In this document: positions 1 to 8,468 of the stretch, piece after piece
Layout: the number at the start of each line of letters is the position of its first letter
Position numbering within the stretch: the stretch's first letter is position 1
Origin: Phyllobacterium sp. 21LDTY02-6
GTDB taxonomy: Bacteria; Pseudomonadota; Alphaproteobacteria; Rhizobiales; Rhizobiaceae
Length of the DNA stretch: 64,000 bases
Reading direction: 5' to 3'
NCBI RefSeq assembly: GCF_023554255.2
Contig: NZ_JAMJWD020000001.1
Location: 1,208,755 to 1,272,754 of the forward strand
Made by a program: the position numbers and the translations under genes
Notes under the pieces: model-generated
The model's input: only the letters and a program-made list of their open reading frames with translations
Database searches by the model: none
Told to the model about the DNA's origin: nothing

Positions 1-980
1 ACGAGATTTCCGACGGCAAGCTGAAATGGAAGGACGTCCTGCGCGATTTCTGGACGGATTTCTTCGGATCGGTCGATGGCATCAAGGAGCTGCGCGTCAC
101 GAATGTGCTGGACGCGCTCAATGAAAGTCTCGGGCCACTCGTATTTCCGCCGCGCGAAGATGGCGGCGATCCCCGCATATGCCAGGTCTGCGGCACCGGT
201 ACCCTGTCGCTGAAACTCGGCAAATACGGCGCCTTCGTCGGCTGCTCGAATTATCCGGACTGCAAGTTCACCCGCCAGCTCGGCGGTAGCGAGACGGCCA
301 GTGAAAATGGCGGCAATGGCGACGAGCCGAAGGTTCTCGGCAAGGATCCCTATACCGACGAGGAGATCAGCGTCCGCAACGGCCGATTTGGTCCCTATGT
401 CCAGCGCGGCGACGGCAAGGAAGCCAAGCGCGCCAGCCTGCCGAAAGGTTGGACCGTCGACGGCATGGATCATGAAAAGGCGCTGGCATTGCTTTCACTG
501 CCGCGCGATGTGGGCCAGCATCCCGAAACCGGCAAGATGATCGCCGCTGGAATAGGTCGCTATGGCCCTTATATTACCCATGACGGGGCCTATGCGAATG
601 TCGACAGCATCGAGGATGTGTTCTCGATCGGCATCAATCGCGCCGTCACCGTTCTGGCCGACAAGCTCTCCAAGGGCCCGCGCCGCGGCGGCGGCACGCC
701 GGCAGCGCTGAAGCAGCTTGGCGATCACCCGGACGGTGGCGCGATCACGGTGCGGGATGGCCGGTACGGTCCCTATGTCAATTGGGGCAAGGTCAACGCG
801 ACATTACCCAAGGGCAAGGATCCGGCTGCCGTTACCGTCGAGGAGGCGCTGGCGCTCATCTCGGAGAAGGCCGGCAGCAAGAGCGCCAGGAAACCTGCCG
901 CGAAGAAGACTGCAACTGCCAAGAAGCCGGCCGCCAAGAAAGCGGCTCCAAAAAAGGCAGCGGCAAAGAAAGCAAGTTAG
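1..980 (+). CDS. topA: DNA topoisomerase I, C-terminal part (5' end outside window)
   Basis: The frame is open from the first base and ends at TAG 978-980. The product is the C-terminal part of type IA topoisomerase, which relaxes negative supercoils. One zinc-ribbon-like unit is visible (CQVCGTG followed by CSNYPDC). It is followed by several repeats built around GRYGPYV or GRFGPYV, the C-terminal topoisomerase repeats typical of alphaproteobacterial TopA. The last 40 or so residues are a Lys/Ala-rich tail, likely a nucleic-acid-binding extension. The catalytic Tyr and TOPRIM domain lie upstream of the window. rnr starts 9 bases downstream on the same strand, a common rhizobial order. Confidence 0.93.
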   Translation, partial: EISDGKLKWKDVLRDFWTDFFGSVDGIKELRVTNVLDALNESLGPLVFPPREDGGDPRICQVCGTGTLSLKLGKYGAFVGCSNYPDCKFTRQLGGSETASENGGNGDEPKVLGKDPYTDEEISVRNGRFGPYVQRGDGKEAKRASLPKGWTVDGMDHEKALALLSLPRDVGQHPETGKMIAAGIGRYGPYITHDGAYANVDSIEDVFSIGINRAVTVLADKLSKGPRRGGGTPAALKQLGDHPDGGAITVRDGRYGPYVNWGKVNATLPKGKDPAAVTVEEALALISEKAGSKSARKPAAKKTATAKKPAAKKAAPKKAAAKKAS

Positions 981-989
981 GGTACGAAA

Positions 990-3308
990 TTGGCACGCCG
1001 TATATCTCCACCGAAAAGCGGAAAGAAGCGGCCAGACAATTCTGCCCCGGCCCGCGAAATCCGCATGCCGAGCCGCGAAGAGATCATGGAATTCATCCGG
1101 GAGAACCCGGACCTGTCGAGCAAGCGCGACATAGCCAAGGCGTTCAACCTTAAAGGCGATGCGCGCATCGGCCTCAAGGCCGTGCTGCGCGATCTTGCGG
1201 ATGACGGCCTTATCGAAAAGCGCTCCAAACGCCTTGCCATGCCGGGCAGCCTGCCGAGCGTCGCCGTCCTCGACGTGACGGGACGCGACAGCGATGGCGG
1301 GTTGATCGCCCGGCCGGCCGAATGGCCGTCCCATGACGACACGCCTGCACCCGTCGTTTTCATCCGTGCATCACGCAGTTCCAGGGCAGTGACGGCGGGC
1401 GTCGGCGACCGGGTCCTGGCGCGCATCTTCCGCGGCGCCGATCCCTCGGGACCGGAATATACCGCCCGCATCATCAAGCGGATCGAACATCGCCGTGACA
1501 ATATTCTCGGCGTGCTGCGCCGTCTCGAAACGGGCGAATGGCGGCTTGAGCCGGTGGAACGCCGTCAGGCGGAGATCGTCATCGACCCGAGCCAGCTGAA
1601 CAATGCCAAGCCGAACGACCTCGTGGAGGTCGAAATCAGCAAGCCCAGCCGGCATGGATTGGCGCTCGGCCGCATCAGCCAGGTCGTGGGTTCCGTATCC
1701 AGCGAAAAAGCGCTGTCGATGATCGCGATCCACGAACATGAGATTCCGCATGTCTTTCCCGAGGCAGTGCTGGCGGAGGCCGAGGCGGCGAAGCCGGCGG
1801 CGATGGCGAAGAGGGAAGATTGGCGGGACCTGCCGCTTGTCACCATCGATCCTGCCGACGCCAAGGATCATGACGACGCCGTCTATGCGGAGCCCGACAG
1901 TGACGAAGGCAATCCCGGCGGCGTGGTTGCGACCGTGGCGATCGCGGATGTGGCGGCCTATGTCACGCCCGGCTCCCACCTCGACCGCGAGGCGCTCGAA
2001 CGCGGCAATTCGGTCTATTTCCCGGACCGGGTCGTACCCATGCTGCCGGAGCGCATCTCGAACGACCTCTGCTCCCTGAAGGAACTGGTGGATCGCCCTG
2101 CCCTGGCGGTGCGCATGCGGTTCAATGCCGAAGGCAGGAAAATCTCGCACAGTTTCCATCGCATCATGATGCGCTCGCATGCGCGGCTTTCCTATGGCCA
2201 GGCCCAGGCGGCGATAGACGGCGCACCGGACGAGAAGACGAGCGCCATCCTTGCGACGATCCTCCGGCCGCTCTGGGACGCCTATGCGGTCCTGAAGCGG
2301 GGCCGCGATGCCCGCGAGCCGCTCGAACTCGACCTGCCGGAGAAGAAGATCCTGCTCGACGCCGACGGCAAGGTGGACAAGGTCTACATCCCGCCCCGGC
2401 TCGATGCGCACAAGCTGATCGAAGAGTTCATGATCCAGGCGAATGTTTCGGCAGCCGAGACGCTGGAGCGAAAGAAGCAGCCGCTGATCTACCGGATTCA
2501 CGATGCGCCGTCGCTTGCGAAGCAGGAGATATTGCGCGAATTCCTGCGCACGCTCGATATTTCGCTTGCTCGCGGCGCGCAGCTGCGGCCCGACCAGTTC
2601 AACCACATCCTGAAGCGGGTCGAAGGCAGCGAACAGCAGGAACTGGTAAACCAGGTCGTGCTTCGCTCCCAGTCGCAGGCCGAATACAATCCGGCCAATA
2701 TCGGCCATTTCGGCCTCAATCTTCATCATTACGCGCATTTTACCTCGCCGATCCGGCGCTATGCGGATCTGATCGTCCACCGCGCGCTGATCGCGGCGCT
2801 CGGGCTCGGCTCCGATGGCATCACCCCGCGCGAGGAGGAGGTCCTGGCTGAAACAGCCGCGCTCATTTCCGCCGCTGAAAGACGGGCGATGGCGGCGGAG
2901 CGCGACACGATCGACAGGCTCATCGCCCATCACCTCGCCGAACGCGTCGGCAGCACGTTCGAAGGGCGCATACAGGGCGTGACGAAGGCCGGGCTTTTCG
3001 TCTCGCTTGCGACATATGGCGCCGATGGCTTCATTCCCATTTCAACCTTGGGCGATGAATACTATTTCTATGACGAGGCCAACCACACCATTTCCGGCGA
3101 GCGAAGCGGCAAGGGCTTCCGTCTGGGTGATGTGGTGGAGGTCCGTCTGGTGGAAGCTCTGCCCGTGGCGGGTGCGTTGCGCTTCGAGATGCTGTCCGAG
3201 CCGCATGCGGTACCGGCAGGCGTTCGATCGCACCACAAGGCCAGGCGGGCCGGCGGTCAGAAACGATTCTCCGGCGCCGGTCGCAACGGAAGAAAAGGTA
3301 GAAGATGA
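990..3308 (+). CDS. rnr: Ribonuclease R
   Basis: 3'-5' exoribonuclease of the RNB family, 772 residues, degrading structured RNA. An N-terminal winged-helix-like part (about 28-80) precedes cold-shock-like domains. The RNB core carries the acidic active-site signature DPADAKDHDDAVY. A C-terminal S1 domain (about 640-730) and a basic tail follow. TTG 990 is preferred over ATG 1065 because an ATG 1065 start would cut into the N-terminal region conserved in rhizobial homologues, and GGG lies about 7 bases upstream of the TTG. It follows topA closely and overlaps the next gene by 4 bases, so it is probably cotranscribed. Confidence 0.93.
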   Translation: MARRISPPKSGKKRPDNSAPAREIRMPSREEIMEFIRENPDLSSKRDIAKAFNLKGDARIGLKAVLRDLADDGLIEKRSKRLAMPGSLPSVAVLDVTGRDSDGGLIARPAEWPSHDDTPAPVVFIRASRSSRAVTAGVGDRVLARIFRGADPSGPEYTARIIKRIEHRRDNILGVLRRLETGEWRLEPVERRQAEIVIDPSQLNNAKPNDLVEVEISKPSRHGLALGRISQVVGSVSSEKALSMIAIHEHEIPHVFPEAVLAEAEAAKPAAMAKREDWRDLPLVTIDPADAKDHDDAVYAEPDSDEGNPGGVVATVAIADVAAYVTPGSHLDREALERGNSVYFPDRVVPMLPERISNDLCSLKELVDRPALAVRMRFNAEGRKISHSFHRIMMRSHARLSYGQAQAAIDGAPDEKTSAILATILRPLWDAYAVLKRGRDAREPLELDLPEKKILLDADGKVDKVYIPPRLDAHKLIEEFMIQANVSAAETLERKKQPLIYRIHDAPSLAKQEILREFLRTLDISLARGAQLRPDQFNHILKRVEGSEQQELVNQVVLRSQSQAEYNPANIGHFGLNLHHYAHFTSPIRRYADLIVHRALIAALGLGSDGITPREEEVLAETAALISAAERRAMAAERDTIDRLIAHHLAERVGSTFEGRIQGVTKAGLFVSLATYGADGFIPISTLGDEYYFYDEANHTISGERSGKGFRLGDVVEVRLVEALPVAGALRFEMLSEPHAVPAGVRSHHKARRAGGQKRFSGAGRNGRKGRR

Positions 3309-3733
3309 CGAATCAGTTTTCCGGAATGGGCGTGGCCCCGGCCCGACCCAGCCGCCCGGTCGGCCGCTCGATGTGGCGCGGCTTCCTCGGCCGCTGCCCC
3401 CATTGCGGCGAGGGCCGGCTTTTCCGTTCGTTCGTCAAATCGGTGGATCATTGTTCCGTCTGCGGTGAAGATTATACGCATCAGCAGGCCGATGATTTCC
3501 CGGCCTATATAACGATCACGATCGTCGGCCACATCGTTCTCGCCGGCTTTCTGGCCGCCGAGACGCTGTTCGTCATGTCCAACTGGGCGCATCTTGCCAT
3601 CTGGGTGCCGCTGACGATCATCATGTCGATCGGACTGCTCCAGCCGGTCAAGGGTGCTGTCATCGGCCTGCAATGGGCCAATTATATGCATGGTTTCGGC
3701 GAGAGCACTGATCCTCACGCTTCGAAACATTGA
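3305..3733 (+). CDS. DUF983 family zinc-ribbon membrane protein
   Basis: 142 residues. An N-terminal zinc-finger-like unit (CPHCGEG then CSVCGEDY) precedes two predicted membrane helices (about 70-115) ending in LQPVKGAVIGLQWA. This layout matches the DUF983 family, whose function is not established. The ATG overlaps the rnr stop (ATGA), indicating translational coupling. The position between rnr and a NUDIX gene is conserved in rhizobia. The paired Cys motifs suggest metal binding at the membrane. Confidence 0.85.
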   Translation: MTNQFSGMGVAPARPSRPVGRSMWRGFLGRCPHCGEGRLFRSFVKSVDHCSVCGEDYTHQQADDFPAYITITIVGHIVLAGFLAAETLFVMSNWAHLAIWVPLTIIMSIGLLQPVKGAVIGLQWANYMHGFGESTDPHASKH

Positions 3734-3735
3734 TC

Positions 3736-4479
3736 ATGAGCCTGAACAAGCTGAGCAATTTCACGACATCGGGGGTAACTGCCAAGACGGTTCGCGTGCG
3801 TCCGCGCGATGCGGCGTCGCTCCTCATCGTCGATCGCTCCGGCAAGGATTGGCGGGTCCTCATGGGCAAACGGCACATGCGGCACGTATTCATGCCCGGA
3901 AAGTTCGTATTCCCGGGCGGAAGGGTCGAGCCCAGCGATGGAAAAGTGCCCGCTTTCGCCGAATTGAGCGATCATGACCAGCGCAAGCTTCTCGGTGGAA
4001 TGGGCGCACGCGGCACGCTCGCACGTTGCCGCGCCGTGGCACTGGCCGCAATCCGGGAGACCTATGAGGAAGCCGGATTGATCATGGGCCGCCGCAGCGA
4101 CGCCGGCCGCTGGCCGGCATTCGACGATTGGACCGCCTTCGCCGAGCGTGGCATCGCACCGGATCTGTCGGCACTGCGCTATTTCGCCCGCGCCACGACA
4201 CCGCCCGGAGGATCGCGGCGCTTCGATACGCGGTTCTTCCTGGCATTTGCCGAATCCATCGCCGACAGGCTTCCCGCCATCACGGGTCCGGCGCAGGAAC
4301 TCGAGGAACTCGCCTGGCCGACATTCGACGAGGCCACAGCCCTCGACATTCCGAATATCACCCGCATGATCATCGGCGAAGCGCGAGCGCTGCTCCAGGA
4401 CAATCCTGAGCTGGCGCCCGGCAATGCGCTGGTGCAATACGGCATGAAACATGGGCGCTTCGTGCGAGAGGTCATTTAG
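3736..4479 (+). CDS. NUDIX hydrolase
   Basis: About 247 residues. The Nudix box is split: GGRVEPSD lies well before AIRETYEEAGL, with an insert between the Gly and the REXXEE helix, as in longer NUDIX proteins acting on CoA or nucleotide diphosphates. The Glu-rich helix that binds the metal is intact. ATG 3736 is chosen. An in-frame TTG at 3730 overlaps the DUF983 stop, and neither start has a strong ribosome site. The substrate cannot be told from sequence. Confidence 0.85.
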   Translation: MSLNKLSNFTTSGVTAKTVRVRPRDAASLLIVDRSGKDWRVLMGKRHMRHVFMPGKFVFPGGRVEPSDGKVPAFAELSDHDQRKLLGGMGARGTLARCRAVALAAIRETYEEAGLIMGRRSDAGRWPAFDDWTAFAERGIAPDLSALRYFARATTPPGGSRRFDTRFFLAFAESIADRLPAITGPAQELEELAWPTFDEATALDIPNITRMIIGEARALLQDNPELAPGNALVQYGMKHGRFVREVI

Positions 4480-4482
4480 ATC

Positions 4483-5661
4483 ATGGATGCCTCGCGATCC
4501 CAGCCGGACCAGACACGGGTTCGCACTCACTGGCGCGCACTCGTCGCAGCCATCGCCACGATCAGCGCCGTCGGCGTCGCGATCGGCCTCGGCATTCCTC
4601 TCCTCAGCGTCATTCTCGAAAGCCGCGGCCACTCGGCCACCATGATCGGGCTGAACGCCGCCGTGGCCGGCGTGGCATCGATCATCGCCGCGCCTTTCGC
4701 GGCGCCGATCGCCGCGCGGCTGGGCGTCGTCCCCACCTTGCTGATCATGCTGCTGATCGGCGGGCTTTCCTTCTTCGGCTTCCACTTCTTCACCCAGTTC
4801 TGGGTCTGGGTCATCCTGCGCATATTCCTGCATTTCGCGCTGACCATGCTCTTCATCCTGTCCGAATACTGGATCAATGCCGCTGCGCCACCCGAACGGC
4901 GCGGTCTCGTCCTCGGCATTTACGGCACGGTGCTCTCCATGGGCTTCGCCCTTGGCCCCTGGCTCTTCGCGCATATCGGCAGCAGTGGAATCATGCCGTT
5001 TGCCGTCGGTTTCGCCATTATCATCCTCGCCATGGTGCCGGTCATGTTCGCCTGGAACGACAGTCCGGATTTCCATGAGGAGGAGCATGTGCCCTTCGCG
5101 CCCTTCATCTGGGCGGTGCCGACGGCCACGGCGGCGGTCTTCGTCTTCGGCGCCGTGGAAACGGGCGGCTTTGCCCTCTTCCCGGTCTTTGGCGCCCGCA
5201 TCGGCTATACGGAGGCCAATGCCGCGCTGCTGCTGACGACGATCGGGCTTGGCAATGTGCTGATGCAGATCCCGATCGGCCTCCTGAGCGATCATGTGAA
5301 GGACCGGCGCAAATTGCTGCTTGCCTGCAGCGTCATCGGTCTTGCCGGCATGTGCCTCCTGCCCTTCATCTATCTCAACTGGTATCTGGTGGCGGCACTG
5401 CTCTTCGTATGGGGCGGCGCCGTGGCCGGCCTCTACACGGTCGGGCTGGCGCATCTCGGCTCCCAGCTCACCGGGCGCGAGCTTGCCTCGGCCAATGCCG
5501 CCTTCGTCTTCTGCTATGCCATCGGCATGCTTGTCGGACCCCAGGCAATCGGCATCGGAATGGACCTGATGGGCCCCGGCGGCTTTGCCATCAGTCTTGC
5601 GGTCTTCTTTGCCGCCTATGCCCTGCTCGTCGGCGGCAGATTGCTCAGGCGGCACGGCTGA
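4483..5661 (+). CDS. MFS transporter, YcaD-like
   Basis: 392 residues with about twelve hydrophobic segments and a short charged loop (DFHEEEHVPF) in the middle, where the two six-helix halves meet. The N-terminal half contains SAVGVAIGLGIPLLSVILE, resembling the YcaD branch of the major facilitator superfamily. Substrate unknown. It starts 3 bases after the NUDIX stop, so the two are likely cotranscribed. The stop codon lies inside a terminator-like hairpin. Confidence 0.85.
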   Translation: MDASRSQPDQTRVRTHWRALVAAIATISAVGVAIGLGIPLLSVILESRGHSATMIGLNAAVAGVASIIAAPFAAPIAARLGVVPTLLIMLLIGGLSFFGFHFFTQFWVWVILRIFLHFALTMLFILSEYWINAAAPPERRGLVLGIYGTVLSMGFALGPWLFAHIGSSGIMPFAVGFAIIILAMVPVMFAWNDSPDFHEEEHVPFAPFIWAVPTATAAVFVFGAVETGGFALFPVFGARIGYTEANAALLLTTIGLGNVLMQIPIGLLSDHVKDRRKLLLACSVIGLAGMCLLPFIYLNWYLVAALLFVWGGAVAGLYTVGLAHLGSQLTGRELASANAAFVFCYAIGMLVGPQAIGIGMDLMGPGGFAISLAVFFAAYALLVGGRLLRRHG

Positions 5662-5671
5662 TGCCGCCTTT
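5647..5671 (+). terminator. Hairpin terminator after the MFS gene
   Basis: AGGCGGCA (5647-5654) and TGCCGCCT (5662-5669) form an 8-bp stem with a 7-base loop. Only a short T run follows, so the terminator is weak. The stem includes the MFS stop codon. Confidence 0.5.
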
Positions 5672-5686
5672 GTGTCGAGCCGAGGC

Positions 5687-5714
5687 TTGACTTTTCACCG
5701 GGTTGGTTTATGTG
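5687..5714 (+). promoter_or_regulatory. Candidate sigma-70 promoter for rpmG
   Basis: TTGACT at 5687-5692 and TATGTG at 5709-5714 are separated by 16 bases. The preceding base makes cTTGAC, the rhizobial -35 form. The start would lie about 70 bases before the rpmG ATG. Confidence 0.4.
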
Positions 5715-5792
5715 TCCGACCGAATTCCCGCTTATAGCCACACTGCTGGACTTGAATAGCGGTCCTCAATAATCAGAACAGGTAACCTGAAA

Positions 5793-5960
5793 ATGGCTAA
5801 GGCTGCGAATATCAAAATCAAGCTTCTGTCTACTGCTGACACCGGTTTCTTCTATGTCACAAGCAAGAACAGCCGTACGAAGACGGAAAAGCTGTCTTTC
5901 CGCAAGTACGATCCGGTCGCGCGCAAGCACGTAGAATTCAAGGAAACCAAGATCAAGTAA
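5793..5960 (+). CDS. rpmG: Ribosomal protein L33
   Basis: 55 residues, the normal length, beginning [20 protein letters not shown]. It is a component of the 50S subunit. It lacks the zinc-binding CXXC pairs, so it is the zinc-independent form. It stands alone between a promoter and a strong terminator and is probably transcribed as a single gene. AGGT lies a short way before the ATG. Confidence 0.95.
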   Translation: MAKAANIKIKLLSTADTGFFYVTSKNSRTKTEKLSFRKYDPVARKHVEFKETKIK

Positions 5961-5982
5961 TCTGGTTTCCACCGCTTAAAAC

Positions 5983-6005
5983 TGCCGCCTCCGGGCGGCA
6001 TTTTT
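5983..6005 (+). terminator. Rho-independent terminator of rpmG
   Basis: TGCCGCCTCCGGGCGGCA (5983-6000) folds to a GC-rich hairpin followed at once by five T. It lies between convergent rpmG and pleD. Confidence 0.8.
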
Positions 6006-6032
6006 ATTTGTGCCGGGCTTTTTATATTCGCG

Positions 6033-7406
6033 TCAGGCTGCGGCCGAGACCACCCGGTTTCGCCCGGCCGCCTTGGCTTCGTACAGCGCCACGTCCGCGC
6101 GCTTCAGCAGCGCCTGGACGCTGTCGGCGCCGGTGTGGATGCTGGCAATGCCGATGCTGATGGTGACGGGCACGCCGATACCATCCTGGTCGATGGTGAA
6201 CGGCGTCGACGCCGTCTCCCGCCTGATTCGCTCGGCGACGATCGATGCCATCGCCGCATCGGTATCCGGCATGACGATGAAGAACTCCTCCCCGCCATAG
6301 CGGCTGGCGAGATCGCTGCCGCGAACATTCCTGCGCAGCCGGCGCGCGAATTCGCGCAGGACTTCATCGCCGCAATCATGCCCGAACGTGTCGTTGATCA
6401 TCTTGAAGCGGTCTATATCGATCATGAGCACCGACAAGGGCCGCTTGCGCTCGGCGGCACGCTTGAACAGGCTGGAAAGGTGGGTTTCGAGATAGAGCCT
6501 GTTATGCAGCCCCGTAAGGCTGTCCGTGACGGCCATCTCGTAGCTCTTGACGACGCTGGCCCGCAGGCCGTCATGATAGGCCTTGCGGCGCAGCTGCGTG
6601 CGCAGGCGGGCAATCAGCTCGTCGGAGCGGAATGGCTGCACGAGATAATCGCTTATGCCGAGATCCAGCGCACGGCGGATGAGAGGCTCCTCGCCGAGTT
6701 CGGCCATCAGGACGATCGGCAGCGAACGGGTATTGTCCAGGGAACGCAATTGCGCGCATATGCGCAGCGGATCGTGGTTTGAAAGGCTCGATGCGATGAA
6801 GAGGCAATCAAAATTGCCCTGTGCCGCATCGAAGAACCCGGTCTGCGGATCGCCCTGCACTTCCACCCGCGCTTCCGGCGCCAGCACTTCCTGCAATCGG
6901 GCGATGATTTCGGGCCGCTCGTCGATCAGCAGAATGCGCGCCTCGCGGCCGGAAATCTCGGCCGGCGTATTGAGAAGCGATTCGAGCCCCGCATCGCGGG
7001 TCGTCGCGACGCGCAGGCGCAGCTCGTCGGTCAGGTTCTTCAGCCGCACCAGGCTTTTCACCCGCGCCAGCAGCTGCAGATCGTTGACGGGCTTGCTGAG
7101 GAAATCTTCCGCGCCGAAGTTGAGGCCGGTGATCCTGTCGGCCTCCTGATCGAGCGCCGTGACGAGAATGACGGGAATATGGGCCGTGGCCGGCCGCGAT
7201 TTCAGCCTGCGGCAAACCTCGAAACCGTCGAGCCCGGGCATCATGACATCGAGAAGGATCACGTCGATATTGCCGTTTTCACAGATCTCGAGCGCCTCAT
7301 AGCCATTGGTGGCCGACACGACATCATAAAATTCGGCGCTCAGTCGCGCTTCGAGAAGCCTGACATTTGCAGGAACATCGTCAACGACAAGTATGCGGGC
7401 CGTCAT
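6033..7406 (-). CDS. pleD: PleD-type diguanylate cyclase response regulator
   Basis: 457 residues: receiver 1 (about 1-120), receiver 2 (about 150-270), GGDEF domain (about 290-457). It makes cyclic di-GMP when phosphorylated. Asp53 in LLDVMMPG is the phosphoacceptor. Receiver 2 lacks a normal acceptor (FIASSLSNHD), as in the adaptor domain of Caulobacter PleD. The active site GGEEF is at about 371-375, preceded by an RGSD inhibitory I-site. divK lies 21 bases upstream on the same strand, so the pair probably forms one operon controlling cell-pole development. Confidence 0.95.
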   Translation of the reverse strand: MTARILVVDDVPANVRLLEARLSAEFYDVVSATNGYEALEICENGNIDVILLDVMMPGLDGFEVCRRLKSRPATAHIPVILVTALDQEADRITGLNFGAEDFLSKPVNDLQLLARVKSLVRLKNLTDELRLRVATTRDAGLESLLNTPAEISGREARILLIDERPEIIARLQEVLAPEARVEVQGDPQTGFFDAAQGNFDCLFIASSLSNHDPLRICAQLRSLDNTRSLPIVLMAELGEEPLIRRALDLGISDYLVQPFRSDELIARLRTQLRRKAYHDGLRASVVKSYEMAVTDSLTGLHNRLYLETHLSSLFKRAAERKRPLSVLMIDIDRFKMINDTFGHDCGDEVLREFARRLRRNVRGSDLASRYGGEEFFIVMPDTDAAMASIVAERIRRETASTPFTIDQDGIGVPVTISIGIASIHTGADSVQALLKRADVALYEAKAAGRNRVVSAAA

Positions 7407-7427
7407 GGCAGGTTTCTCCGGAGCGGA

Positions 7428-7799
7428 TCATGCATCGCCGAGATAGGATTTGATGGTTTCGATGAATTTCGGAACGGAGATGGGTTTCGAAATATAGGCT
7501 TCGCACCCTCCCTGGCGAATACGCTCCTCGTCCCCCTTCATGGCGAAGGCGGTCACGGCGATGATCGGTATCGTGTGCAGATCATCATCGGCTTTCAGCC
7601 ATTTCGTTACCTCGAGTCCCGATACTTCCGGCAATTGAATATCCATCAATATCAGGTCGGGGCGATGTTCCCTGGCAAGATCGAGCGCCTCCAGCCCGTT
7701 GCGCGTGCGAATGGTTTCATAGCCGCTGGCCTCGATGAGATCGCGAAAGAGCTTCATGTTCAGCTCATTGTCTTCGACGATCATGACTTTCTTCACCAT
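7428..7799 (-). CDS. divK: Single-domain response regulator DivK
   Basis: About 123 residues, one receiver domain. From ATG 7799 the phosphoacceptor is Asp53 ([10 protein letters not shown]), as in Caulobacter DivK. Lys in ISKPIS and Thr in AVTAFA complete the active site. DivK works with the PleC and DivJ kinases to set cell-cycle asymmetry through CtrA. ATG 7799 is chosen over TTG 7805 because it has a GGGAA ribosome site and restores the Asp53 numbering. A CtrA-like box lies about 150 bases upstream. Confidence 0.93.
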   Translation of the reverse strand: MVKKVMIVEDNELNMKLFRDLIEASGYETIRTRNGLEALDLAREHRPDLILMDIQLPEVSGLEVTKWLKADDDLHTIPIIAVTAFAMKGDEERIRQGGCEAYISKPISVPKFIETIKSYLGDA

Positions 7800-7948
7800 A
7801 GGCAATTTCCCATTTCACTCATTTGCGCAGAAGCGGCGATCGACCCTGTCCGGGCAGTGCTGGCAATCCTGGTTGCCTCTGGAATAACGGCTGATGATTG
7901 ATGAAAAGAAAACTCTTGGCCCAACCCGCCAAATGCTGTCGATCATGT

Positions 7949-7963
7949 TTAACCAAGCATTAT
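7949..7963. promoter_or_regulatory. Candidate CtrA-binding site
   Basis: TTAA-N7-TTAT, seven of eight fixed positions of the TTAA-N7-TTAA CtrA motif. It lies between divergent divK and the DUF3572 gene. The rest of the interval 7800-8099 holds no gene I can support. Confidence 0.35.
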
Positions 7964-8099
7964 TCAACATCTTCTTTTCAACATGTTCAACACCATACCG
8001 TGGGCCGCCTGTTCCAATCGGCTCACAATCGCAGACTTATTGTCTCCAATCCGCCGAGAATCGCTGTACGACTGGCCGGGATCAATATTGGCGTGGACG

Positions 8100-8381
8100 A
8101 TGAAAACTATAACGCTCGACGAAGCACAGACGCTTGCAATCGACGCCCTGGTATATCTTGCCGGCGACCAGGAACTGATGCCGCGATTTCTCGCATTGAC
8201 GGGCATTACCGCCGACCAGATCCGCGTGGCAGCGGGCGAGCCCGGGTTTCTCGCCGGCGTGCTGCAGTTCTATCTTGCGCATGAGCCGACACTGGTGCGC
8301 TATTGCGAGGACACGAACACCGATCCGCGCCACTTCCGTGAAGCGCTTTTCCTGCTCCCTGGCGGCGCAGTGCCCGATTGA
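8100..8381 (+). CDS. DUF3572 family protein
   Basis: 93 residues beginning MKTITLDEAQTLAIDAL and ending LFLLPGGAVPD. It is small, acidic and mostly helical, matching the alphaproteobacterial DUF3572 family of unknown function. An upstream extension is possible in frame, but ATG 8100 matches the family's start. It is divergent from divK and lies 87 bases before the dinB ATG. No motif points to a function. Confidence 0.8.
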   Translation: MKTITLDEAQTLAIDALVYLAGDQELMPRFLALTGITADQIRVAAGEPGFLAGVLQFYLAHEPTLVRYCEDTNTDPRHFREALFLLPGGAVPD

Positions 8382-8442
8382 ACGGTGCACAGCGACGCGA
8401 CGCGCATTGCAAGCGTGTTTCCGCTTCGGTAGTGTGCATCAC

Positions 8443-8457
8443 GTTCATCCTATGTTC
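8443..8457 (+). promoter_or_regulatory. LexA (SOS) box upstream of dinB
   Basis: GTTC-ATCCTAT-GTTC is an exact match to the alphaproteobacterial LexA operator GTTC-N7-GTTC. It ends 11 bases before the dinB ATG, where bound LexA would block transcription. Confidence 0.75.
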
Positions 8458-8468
8458 CGTTGCGCACC

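Noticed and set aside
1371-2933. A 520-codon minus-strand frame
   Set aside because: Antisense to rnr, with no recognisable motif.
3715-5655. A 646-codon minus-strand frame
   Set aside because: Antisense to the NUDIX and MFS genes, both of which have clear domains.
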